The notes under the pieces were generated by a model. That model worked only from the letters and a program-made list of their open reading frames with translations. It did no database searches and was not told the DNA's origin. From Nemania diffusa (Eukaryota; Ascomycota; Sordariomycetes; Xylariales; Xylariaceae), in the NCBI GenBank assembly GCA_038501195.1, contig JBBPUQ010000008.1, forward strand, positions 124,001 to 188,000: DNA of 64,000 nt, written 5' to 3'. The translations under genes were made by a program, and so were the position numbers. Below are positions 11,898 through 21,805 of the stretch, piece after piece. How positions within the stretch are numbered: the stretch's first letter is position 1; every line of letters starts with the position of its first letter.

Positions 11898-12961
11898 CTA
11901 CGGCGGGGTTGGCATATTGATGATTTCCTGTGTCTTGGTGACTTGTTGTCTCATTGGCGCTTCCCTCTCCTTTGCAAGTGCCAGTATTTCCTCGGGGTCT
12001 CTACATGAATGCCATGTATTAAAATCAGGATATGCGACTGGATTACCCGCCACCCAGTGAAACGTAATCAAGCCGGTATCACCACTGCACATTATCACTT
12101 GTCGGATAATCTCTAAACAGTGGTCTTTTACATGGCCAATTGTCAGTTTTGTTTTAGCGTAGAGAAAATCTAGCAACTGCACACACCGATATGGTTTTTC
12201 TGGATTTGAATAGGTTTGTCAAAAACGCCACCGGTGTTTTTGTAGTACGGGTATTTATGGAAGGTGAATTTGCGCACCAAGTCCTATTGATGTCAGTGAA
12301 CAAGCACAACGCTCAAGTCGCCCTCTCTTACTAGGCAATGTAGCTGATGAAACATTTCGAGGGTGGCCATCATTCCTCCACCATTCGCATCTCCAAGCTG
12401 CACCGTAGAGTTGAACCATTCATCTCCTTTATCTTTTCTTGCTGACTTGACTTCCTCATGCCCTACGCTGAGCACGACCGCCGTGCCGTCCACCCAAGCT
12501 AGATAACAATGAGCGAGCGTTTTTAGAGATCGGAAAATTCTTCTGAAGAAGGCGCTACTAACGGCTCGTTGTGAATCTGGCCCATGCAGCGTCTATTTCG
12601 GGACTTGGAGGTCCTCTATAAGGTGTAATAGATTCAAAACTGCCTAAAAACTTGACATTCTGACGCAGGAATTTAGTAAATCCTGGGGTGGCTCTCGGAA
12701 TGTTAGCTTTTCTCGCTGTAAGGACCCAAATCCGAAGGACTTACACCAATCTAATGGCGCTTGGCACTCGTAAGAGCCAGCAAGATAAAATGCAATAGAA
12801 CCGAGGACAAAAAATGTCGCGCTGCATAAAAAGACAAATCCATAAATCCAGTATCGTCGCTTCGGGCGCTGTGGCTGGGCTGGTTTCGGAGATTCGGCCT
12901 CATCTATGCTCAGTTTCTCATAGCGATTTGCTCGATGTTGAAATTTGATGAATGGATTCAT
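11898..12961 (-). CDS. UstYa-like (DUF3328) protein 2
   Basis: Exons 12961-12745, 12715-12563, 12498-12332, 12283-12187 and 12136-11898 would give 290 residues. One TM helix (about 37-62, YWIYGFVFLCSATFFVLGSI) follows a basic N-terminus. Then come ITPYRGPPSPEIDAAW, the first motif EMFHQLHCL and the second GHVKDHCLEIIRQVIMC. Introns 1-3 are GT-AG. Intron 4 (12137-12186) has a good donor and a CTGAC branch sequence, but ends in TTG instead of AG; without its removal the frame stops before the second motif. The gap of about 33 residues between the two motifs matches its neighbour only if this intron is removed. So it is either spliced at an unusual acceptor or recently damaged. It is divergent from the precursor gene. 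Confidence 0.8.
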
Positions 12962-13852
12962 GATTAATTGTGTCGATTTAGATACAAGCACTAAAATTCT
13001 GTACCAAGAGTTTTTGAATCCAAGTTGTTGAAAACCCAAGGTAAATAGAAGGGTTACCAATGGAAAAACGATAGTGGGATAGAGCTTGACCCCATCGATT
13101 GAACAGCATTAGGGCCATAACCATGGACATGTACTTTGTCTTAGGTGGGGAAACTCCATCAACTCCATTTTGGTGAATCATGATGCTGTGTAGGAAGCTA
13201 GAAGTGGCGCAAATGGGCATCTCATGATCAGTGCAACATCTGCATCTCACATACATTAGCGGCTTTAAGGCGACAATCAATATCTTTGGCTGTATCGTTA
13301 CATCGGACATCTGAATAGCGGCTAATCCTGTATATTTAAACCGTAGATAAACACTTAATCTTCTAAAGCATAATTTTCGAGCCGAATAGGAAGCTACTAA
13401 AGCATCACTGGGGGCACGACATAAGTAATGTCAACAAGAAGCACTTGTGATCTGACATGCAGCTAAAGCAAAAGTTTTCCGATTGGTTAGAGATATCAAA
13501 AAATTGATAATATGATATGCTAACAGGAAGAATGTTACATTAAAAAGTTATTTCGTTCAGGTTGAAGATCCGAGATTCTGGCAGAAAATGCAACGTTGGT
13601 ATAGATCCTTGAAGTCCTCAGTGAGCTGCATGATATTTCGTCATTGACAGCAGTGGTTGCGAATTCCATGGAAAGAAGCCAAAGCTACAGCAGATGTTAA
13701 TCTGATATTATACTTCCTCATCTATAAAGCATGGATTGTGTCGCTGAGTTTCATTGTTTAAGACGCGACTATTATCATCACAGTCTTCCTCATTAGGTAC
13801 ACCCAACAATTTCCTATCGGTTCATCCGTTTAATTTGACAACCTCTGTCAAT
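12962..13852. promoter_or_regulatory. Divergent promoter region between UstYa-like 2 and the precursor gene
   Basis: This 0.9 kb spacer lies head-to-head between a leftward UstYa-like gene and the rightward precursor gene, so both promoters must be here. The minus-strand frame at 12978-13310 has no recognisable domain and is taken as chance. A TATA-like TATAAA is at 13723-13728. I could not recognise a specific regulator site. Confidence 0.5.
13723..13728 (+). promoter_or_regulatory. TATA-like box of the precursor gene
   Basis: TATAAA about 125 bp upstream of the precursor ATG (13853). Position and sequence are plausible for a strongly expressed small secreted-peptide gene; there is no other evidence. 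Confidence 0.35.
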
Positions 13853-14220
13853 ATGAGATTTACATCCAAATCTGCAGCCCTTGTGGCCTTTCTCTACTGC
13901 GGTGCTGCTATTGCTACCCCTATCAGTGAGTCCTTGTTAAAGCTAATATTTGTTGTTTCAAGACTGATGATCCAACAGACAGAGCCGGCCCATCAGGGCA
14001 ACTGAACCACGTCGCGAATCGGGACACTGACGGACCCGTATCTTATTATAAGCGTGACACCGATGGACCAGTACTAGTAGGCTACTACGACCATGGCAGT
14101 GATGTCGAGCCTGAATCTAAGCGCGACACCGATGGACCGGTACTAGGCGGCTACTACGACCATGGCAGTGATGTCGAGCCTGACTATAAGCGCGATTCTG
14201 ATGGACCGGAAACATATTAA
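13853..14220 (+). CDS. Secreted Kex2-processed repeat precursor, candidate RiPP (dikaritin-type) precursor
   Basis: Two exons, 13853-13925 and 13979-14220 (GT-AG intron of 53 nt), encode 104 residues. The N-terminus is a signal peptide (about 1-21, ending FLYCGAAIA). After a short spacer come four units, each starting R-D-(T/S)-D-G-P: a short one ending VSYYK, two long ones (VLVGYYDHGSDVEPESK and VLGGYYDHGSDVEPDYK) and a C-terminal stub ending ETY. The units are separated by three KR dibasic sites, the Kex2 cleavage signal. Three units carry a YY pair; in known dikaritins (ustiloxin, phomopsin, asperipin) a Tyr-containing core between KR sites is cross-linked by UstYa-type proteins. Two UstYa-like genes lie immediately upstream. 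Not an alpha-pheromone precursor by sequence. The RiPP role is inferred; the signal peptide and repeats are seen directly. Confidence 0.82.
14053..14190 (+). repeat. Two tandem 69-bp coding repeats inside the precursor gene
   Basis: Units 14053-14121 and 14122-14190 are each 23 codons, and begin CG(T/C)GACACCGATGGACC. They differ at only a handful of bases; the central part encoding GYYDHGSDVEP is identical. A partial third unit starts at 14191. In-frame tandem duplication of this kind is how multi-core peptide precursors grow and shrink. Confidence 0.9.
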
Positions 14221-15580
14221 TGAAACCCTGCTAGCTAGTTGGTCAGAGGGGATCATTCGAACCCCGACAGCGGTAGAAACTTGTCAACCAAAGTTAGCGC
14301 TGAGGTCCTATGTAAGGCGAGGTGGAATATAAGACAGTGAATTTTTGTTGGGGATTTGGATCCTTGATAGGCTTCAGTTTCTTAATTCTTGTTGAAACGT
14401 TGAGGGAAGGTTGGTTTTGTTAGGGTATCAAATTGAAATAACTCACCTATCACTGTTTTGTCTTAGCATGTCAAATTACGTGGCCGCAGTTTCTCGTATT
14501 AAGATAATATAAGTTTATAGTACTACTTATTTGAACAGAATCTTAGTAGGAAATCAGGTGGTCTGTCGGAGATGTACCTATGTTTTAATTGTGTCGCCTG
14601 GGTGGGGAAGGAAAGAATCAGGTTTTAGCCAGATCGGTTTTTTTTCTATATTGTTACGGCCCTAACAATACATAGGCAACTTATAGTGATATGCCTCACA
14701 ATTGATTCACTCACGATATTGGGGATAAGGTATTAATTAAGAACGCTGTTTAAGATCTCAATCTCAAATAAGTAGAATCTGGCGAGTAATAAGAATAGTC
14801 ATGTAAGAATTATGATAGCCACAATTCAATACATTGGATTAAATCTTGAGAATTCTCTTCATTGAAAAAAAAACCCAGAATCATCTGAAAGGACATAATA
14901 CTGTACAGAATCTACAATGCAGCATGTGCATTGTCTCTTCGGAAGTTTGCCGTCGGGTTCTAGCAACGCATAGATTACTAAACGAATCGCCCCGAGCTAC
15001 ACAACCAATCCCAGTACGGCACATGGTAGTTTATGTCCTTCATTCTTACAAATCTACAAGATCGGAGGGGCCCCTTATTCCACACCTCACATAGCGACAG
15101 AGATTTAGAGTTCGATAGATGCTCACGTTATCAGCTCCTTTATCAAATCTCTATATCTCACGTTTAGGTAGAGTCGTACTTATAGGGAATAATAACTTGT
15201 GCCTCGTACCAAACGGGATTAATAGAACCTATTGTTAAGTCTAAGGAAGAAGAATCTAAATTGAGCGCACAGAGTTGGCATCGCCCTCTATTCAGCTCTG
15301 GACCATAACTTTAGCCACTACCTCCGCACGCAGTTGTTTGAGTTGTTAAAACATGCATAAGAGGAAATTCATATTGGAATTGATTGTTGACTTGGTATTG
15401 TCCTTGCGATTATTGATCTGGAGACTTGGTGGATTAAGGGAAGATCTCTCGTATAGTAGAGTCGTAATTGTAAGTGATAAGACACTGTGCTACAAGATCA
15501 TAGTATCTACCTCTTCAATTCCTCTCGCAACGCGGAGGCTTCTCAGAAGCTAAAGCACTACTGAGGCGCTATTTATTAAT
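14221..15580. other. Intergenic, no gene seen
   Basis: About 1.4 kb of AT-biased DNA between the precursor gene and the transposase relic. Frames at 14846-15094 and 15353-15553 show no protein features; part of this may be decayed transposon body belonging to the hAT relic that follows. Confidence 0.4.
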
Positions 15581-15871
15581 GTAAAAGACAGTGTCCTCAA
15601 CGTGGACTAAAATCTTATAAAGTGGTAGCACAGAACTATGTTCTCAAGGCTTTACTGCTTCGCCATCGATGTGTTATCGGTGCCAGCAATACCGGCAGAG
15701 GGTGAGAGGGTGTTCGGTAGACCCAGGTTAATACAATCGTCACAGCGGCTCAATATGACTATTAAAACCTTAGAAACGATGCACTGCTTACAGCACTGAC
15801 CCGGCGATGACACAGAGGCTATCTGGGCTGTGATAGATGCTGCTGACGGCGCCAACGAGTTTATGTGCGAT
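15581..15871 (+). mobile_element. Relic of a hAT transposase C-terminus (dimerisation region)
   Basis: Plus-strand reading with stops gives IKWW, then RLYCFAIDVLSVPAIPAEGERVF-like sequence and RLNMTIKTLETMHCLQH. This is the pattern of the hAT dimerisation domain (typically WW, then LA.D.LSIPA.SAE.ERVFS, then R..L....). Internal stop codons at about 15609 and 15798 show it is dead. The rest of the element was not recognisable, and no terminal inverted repeats or target-site duplications were found by eye. Confidence 0.65.
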
Positions 15872-16634
15872 TAGGGATTATTATTTGCAAATACTTGAAT
15901 AGGGTCGAGTCAACTCAATCGCCAGAATCTGTCAAATAGCCAAATGTGATATTTCAAGGCACCAACCAATCCAAGCGTAAATATAGGGGGTTAGTCGATT
16001 GATTTGACTTAGTGGCAACGCTGTCTGAGGCGCGGGAGGTGTTCAAGATACTCAGTGCACGGTAGATTATCACAGGCTCGCGTTCTGCGATCGCGGAGGG
16101 GGGGTGGTAAGGAGACCTATAATTACGGGACTAAAAGGCTCATCTATGATCCAACTTAATGTATGAGAACAGTCGCATAACCCGTTTTAAACGTAGACAG
16201 GTGAAAGGCATGAAATAGGGCCGTACCTAGTGAGGTTAGTATGGTCGCCAGAGAAGAGAACTTGATATATTACATATGTATATCCTGTTCGACCGTAGTG
16301 CTGCCAGCTGCGTGATATTAGCGACCCACTGGCTCCTGCCAATTTCTTGATAGTGAACATTGTGTTAACAGCAGGAATGGGCATGACAGTTATTGTCACG
16401 CCGAGTGGCAATATGGATGGAGGGTACACCCAGCTGAACTTAACACTAGATAACCATAGCTCGGCACCCGCGATCTAGGAGCAGCGGCGGAAGGCATGTT
16501 CCTCCCCTCCAATCTTATTCCACCCACAATAGACACAGCATACTAGAGAAACTAATGGCCTACAGAATTTCTCCAGCCTTTCACAGTCGTTCATCGCCCC
16601 GATTCCACAAATTACTTATTCATACCGCATCATC
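15872..16634. other. Intergenic, no gene seen
   Basis: No supported gene. The last 100 bp should be the promoter and 5' UTR of the surface-protein gene. Confidence 0.4.
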
Positions 16635-17459
16635 ATGGCAGGATTGACTACAATCTTCACGCCCCCTTCTTGGTGCTCTAATCGATTCGTCGTCTTTGTT
16701 GACGACCACGCACCTGGAACCAGCATCATTCCTCCGAGCAGTGGATGGATAGATCCATCTTTTACCAAATGCATACCAACACAATACACCACCTCTTATC
16801 CTACCTTCACTCCGGGTGTATGCCCAGTTCACATGCAAATCGTCAAGCACACCTTTGGAACTCACGATGGCAAGACAGTCTGGACGGCAGCATGTTGCCA
16901 AAGGTATGTGTACCTCAGTCTGGCTCTCGCCAACCCGTAACTGATGCCTGTAATTGGCGGATTTTCTCCCCCATCTATCGACGATGAGTACTTGTGCACC
17001 TCAGCTATCACCACCCCTATGGCCTTCCTGCTGGACCCAAATATATCCACTACTGACGTATACACGACATTACTACTCGAGCTCTGGGTAGAGCATGATC
17101 AATTGACAGTGCAATGGGAACCAAGTGACTTGGAGCTCTTCCCTCTTGGTGTGGCTTCCCAATATGAACTCATGATGGGCATCACGGCGCCACCCTCAAC
17201 GGAAGATGCCGCGACCGGAACAACGGAATTCATAGCAGCGTCTACGACAACACCGAAGCTAACACCGGCAGCGGCTACATCAGCTTCATGGCCGGCAAGT
17301 TTCAATACAACAGCCACCACTACCTCTGGAGCTGAACCTTCAACTTCGAAAAATGAAATAGGTGGCACACGTACCAATGACGGTGCCTCGCGAAATTGCA
17401 GCGTCTCAATTTTCTACCTCTTTGTGTTTGCCAGCATAATCATTAGCTCGATAGTGTAA
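16635..17459 (+). CDS. Ser/Thr-rich putative cell-surface protein with hydrophobic C-terminus
   Basis: Exon 1 (16635-16903) begins MAGLTTIFTPPSWC, a common start of fungal cell-surface proteins with conserved Cys pairs, and ends at TAACCQ. Exon 2 (16961-17459) resumes with FSPPSIDDEYLCTS. It continues through an Ala/Thr/Ser-rich region (about residues 155-230) and ends in a hydrophobic tail (FYLFVFASIIISSIV). A joined product would have 255 residues. The intron has a good donor (GTATGT) and a branch-like GTAACTGA, but the 3' end required by the frame is GG instead of AG; the unspliced frame stops at 16938. There is no classical signal peptide. Function unknown; it may be a pseudogene through acceptor loss. 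Confidence 0.55.
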
Positions 17460-18481
17460 AGACCTAACCTGTGGGCTACAACATAGCCTCGGCTATATGA
17501 TATTCCTCCTGACAAGTAATGACGTTAGGGAATGTTTCTCGCCAAGTTATCCGTCGACATAATGATCCACCGAGCTATTACTCCTACAACCTATATGTAA
17601 CTTACGTAGCTTAGGAAAAACGATTTCATCTTGTTATGGCACTAGATACTCTTCCCCGCAACCAACGGTCTTTCTCCTTGGGCAACACACCGTAGAACTC
17701 GCCTAAGCGAGGGGTACATGTTTAGCAGACATTCGTTCTTCTCCCCGCAGCGTTGGCAAACTAGATCATCGTGGGCTAGAATCTATGATTGGTTGCGCCT
17801 ATATGGCCATCGGGGAATTTGAGGGGTCATCGGCCCTTCGCCAAGAGTTTCTTCGGCAATGTGTTATTAATTGCCCTTCTCAGATGCCGCCCGGACACGA
17901 TGCTACCACGGCCTATGCGAGATGTGCAAGTGACGGAACGGTGAACGAACTGCAGTCATTCCCTAGCCTAACATAGAGGCTTGGGGCATCTTTGCGCAGC
18001 ACAAATAATCTGTGATAGAATTAGCTTCATATGCTAAATAGAAAAGAAGAAACACGAAAAGGGAAAGAGAAGGGAGGAAAGGGTGGAAAGGATGAGTTCG
18101 GATATGAGAAATGATATTACTTGTGTATTATTATTATTGATAATACTGTTGCCACTTGCGGCTGCCGGACACGGGACGAACGCACCGTTACTTCTATGAT
18201 ACTCTACCCACATTACCCCAACGTTGCCGTCACGGGCATCGTTGCATTATGTCGCCCGCCTACGTTACGGGGTGTCCTTGCCCGGCGATACATCCGAGCA
18301 CACATCTGCTCGTATACGGTCTCGGCAGGGCCTACGCAAATACGAAGTAGTCGCGAGTAGGAGCACATTGTCCTTCGTATTAAATAGATCGTGTAGATCG
18401 TCCCTCCAATGCCTTAGTGTCTGCCAATTCATCGACCCCCCGTGCTTTCAAGGGAAAAGGGTTCGCCGACATTTCTTCGTA
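17460..18481. other. Intergenic, upstream of GH3
   Basis: About 1 kb with no supported gene. The frame 17785-17976 (63 residues) has no recognisable feature. Overlapping frames at 18121-18604 are GC-biased noise leading into the GH3 5' region. Confidence 0.4.
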
Positions 18482-21303
18482 ATGTTGTCCTCCACGCTCT
18501 ACTTGCTCGCGTACCTTGCCGCGCCGGGGCTTGCGCAGGAGGTCATCACAGAGGACTCTGCCTTCTACGGCGAATCGCCTCCGGTCTATCCAACGCGTGC
18601 GTGATCTGCCCTTCACATATGCTACTGCGTAAACAGAACTTTCCACTAACAAGGAGCAGCACAGGGTACAGGCACAGGCGACTGGGCAGCCGCCTACGCG
18701 CAGGCCCAAGAGATCGTGTCGCAGCTAAGTCGCGAAGAGAAGGTGCGTGTGTAGATGTACAGGGCCTAGGTAGCCACCGTGTTAATGAATACTCGCCTTA
18801 GGTGAATCTCACGGGTGGCGTGAGCGTGGACAGCGCTTGCTCGGGTATTATCCCCGCGATCCCGCGCGTCAACTTCACGGGCCTATGTCTCAGTGATGCT
18901 GGCAACGGGCCGCGGTCGACGAACTTCGTCTCGAGTTGGCCGGCGGGGCTCTCTGTCGGGGCTAGGTGAGTCCCCCCTCCCCCCCTCCCCCAGCTGAGTT
19001 GACGATGCCCATTACTTACGCGACGCAGCTGGAACAGAGAACTTGCTCATAAGAGAGCGGTTGGGAGTGAGTGATGCCGGACTACCTAGATGCGCTATAA
19101 GGCAGCTGACTGTTGCAGTGGGAGGCGAGTTTCGGGCAAAGGGGGTCAATATCGCGCTTGGTCCCGTCGTAGGGCCCTTGGGACGAATCGCGACAAGCGG
19201 TCGCAATTGGGAAGGTAGGAGAGCTGTAGTATAATTTGCTGACAAACGGGTATTGACAGCTGATAGGCTTTTCTAACGACCCGTACCTATGCGGCGCATT
19301 GGCGTATGAGACTGTTGATGGCATCCAGTCGACAGGCGTCATTACGAGCACTAAGGTGATGTTCCCTGATTCATGCCTCGCTCTAACTCAGGCGGCTAAC
19401 ACGAGCCTAGCACTTCATTGCGAACGAACAAGAAAGGAACAGAAACCCCTCGCGAGATGTTTTCGCCGTGTCATCTAATATCGACGATAAAACGATGCAC
19501 GAGCTATATCTCTGGTTTGTAGTTCAGACTCCTTAACGCATTTCGAGCTTCGTGACTGATACCCGTGTTCCTAGGCCATTTCAAGATGCGGTCAAGGCGG
19601 GGACGGGAAATATCATGTGCTCGTACAATCGTGTCAACAACTCGTACGGCTGCTCGAACAGCAAGACGCAAAACGGCCTGCTAAAGACAGAGCTCGGGTT
19701 CCAGGTGAGTCACGCCTGATTGAACTAGCATACTTGTATGTTCCTAACGGCTTATCGAAAGGGATTCGTCGTCACAGACTGGGGCGCGCACCACGCGGGT
19801 GTCGCGACGGCGCTCGCGGGACTGGACATGGTGATGCCCGACGGAGAAGATTTCTGGGCTGGCAACCTGACCACGGCCGTGAACAACGGGTCTGTGCCCG
19901 AGTCTCGACTGGACGACATGGCGACGAGGTAAGAGACGGACATCTCATATCATACTAGGCCATGTTGCTAAAACCTCAGCAGAATCCTAGCCACATGGTT
20001 CAAAATGAAGCAAGAAGACAACTTCCCAGCCCCCGGCCTCGGCATGCCCTCGGACCTCTCCGCCCCGCACCAAAAAGTGATCGCATCCTCCCCCAAGAAC
20101 AAAGACGTGCTCCTCCAAGGCGCCATCGAAGGCCACGTGCTCCTCAAGAACACGAACGCCGCCCTACCGCTCAAGGACCCCAAGCTCATCTCGCTCTTCG
20201 GCTACTCAGCCAAGGCCTTCAGCGCCTACACCCCCGGGGCGAGCGGGTGGAACGTCGGCTACTCGCCTCTGACCTCGTCGCAGCCGCAGATCGCGGCCGG
20301 CGGCACCATGATCACGGGGGGCGGGTCGGGCGCGAACCAGCCGGCGTACGTGTCCTCACCCTTCGAGGCGCTCAGCCAGCGCGCGTGGGAGGACGGGTCG
20401 AGTCTGTGGTGGGACTTCGACAGCGGCAACCCGCAGGTCGACCAGTCGAGCGACGCCTGCATCGTCGTGGGCAACGCGTTCGCGTCGGAGGGGTTCGACC
20501 GCGCCGGGCTGCGCGACGACTTCACGGACGCGCTCATCACCAACGTCGCGGCGCAGTGCAGCAACACGATCGTCGTCTTCCACAATGCAGGCGTGCGCCT
20601 CGTGGACCAGTTCATCGACAACCCGAACGTGACAGCGCTCATCTTTGCGCATCTCCCAGGCCAGGACTCGGGGCGCGCGCTGGCCGAACTGCTGTACGGC
20701 CACCAGAGCCCGTCGGGTAAATTGCCGTACTCGGTGCCGCGCAACGAGTCCGACTACGGCGCGCTGCTGAACGCGACGTTGCCCGACGGGATCTACGCGC
20801 GGTTCCCGCAGTCGGACTTCTCCGAGGGCGTGTACATCGACTACCGGGCCTTCGACGCGCAGAACATCACGCCGCGGTACGAGTTCGGCTTCGGGCTGAG
20901 CTACACGACGTTCGCGTACGCAGATCTTACCGTCGCGCTGGCCGAGGGGGCGGACTTCTCGCCGTACCCCTCAAAGCCGGTCGTGGAGGGCGGCCACGAG
21001 GACCTCTGGGATACCCTCGTGCGGTTGTCCGCGACACTGACGAACACGGGCGAGGTAGCCGGCGCCGAGGTCGCGCAGCTGTACGTTGGCATCCCGGGCG
21101 GGCCGGTGCAGCAGCTGCGCGGGTTTGCGAAGCCGACGCTCGAGGCGGGCGAGAAGACGACGGTGGAGTTCGAGCTCACGAGGCGCGACTTGAGCACGTG
21201 GGACGTCGTTGCGCAGAAGTGGCTGCTGCAGAAGGGGCAGTACCAGATTTATGTCGGGGCCAGCAGTCGCAAGCTCCCTCTGGCTGCGAGCTTGGAGATT
21301 TGA
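18482..21303 (+). CDS. GH3 beta-glucosidase, secreted
   Basis: Ten exons: 18482-18596, 18660-18742, 18802-18965, 19029-19066, 19119-19214, 19267-19355, 19411-19514, 19575-19704, 19762-19928 and 19983-21303. They give 768 residues, a normal length for fungal GH3. All introns are GT-AG. A signal peptide ([14 protein letters not shown]) is at 1-19. GH3 N-domain motifs follow: [48 protein letters not shown] and [15 protein letters not shown]. The nucleophile Asp is D279 in [13 protein letters not shown]. The (alpha/beta) sandwich domain includes [10 protein letters not shown] and [16 protein letters not shown], and a C-terminal fibronectin III-like domain ends the protein. It should release glucose from beta-glucosides outside the cell. 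Exons from 19,762 on are strongly GC-rich at third positions. Intact. Confidence 0.95.
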
Positions 21304-21805
21304 AGGGGGTATTGGAGCTAAGATTCGTTTAGCAGATTCCTTGGTCGTTGGTATGGGTACCTATGAGCACTTTGGCCTTGGGTTAAAGTGCTGTTCTTGT
21401 CTTGGACGATGAGCAGCGCTCTTGGGTTATAATTAGTCGTGTACTTCATCGACAATAAGATATGGTGCGCTATGCTGAAAATAGCGAAATGTAATCAATC
21501 GAATGTTCATACGGTAGCTTGGCTCACTTGTGATATCACCTAGTGGTCATCTAGAGTACGATTGTTATTCCGGCTGATAATACGTTGTTCCCAACTTACA
21601 GTGTGTGTGTGAAGCACTCGTATCGGTTGCACTCGAAAGTCTACTACAAAACGACGGATTCCCAGGGGCATCGAGCATACCACTCCAAAGATCAGTCGCT
21701 CGGCTAGCATCTCCGAGCTATCGTTCACAGATTCGCGGTAAAGGAAACAGGTGAACTTTGTAGTCATTACTAATTAATCAATGCCCAACAAGTATCGTTA
21801 TGCAT
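21304..21805. other. Convergent spacer between GH3 and SDR
   Basis: About 500 bp holding the 3' UTRs of two convergent genes; no coding potential recognised. Confidence 0.45.

Noticed and set aside
14053..14190. CRISPR-like or satellite repeat
   Set aside because: The two 69-bp copies are contiguous, in frame and within an exon; they are coding repeats.
13853..14220. Alpha-type mating pheromone precursor
   Set aside because: It has KR sites and repeats, but lacks the short Trp/Cys-containing, Gln-Pro-Gly-type pheromone units; the repeats are long, Tyr/Asp-rich and lie next to UstYa-like genes.
19962..20720. Long Arg/Pro-rich open frame on the plus strand, 252 codons
   Set aside because: It overlaps the GH3 coding exon in another frame; the composition is a by-product of GC-rich third positions in that gene.
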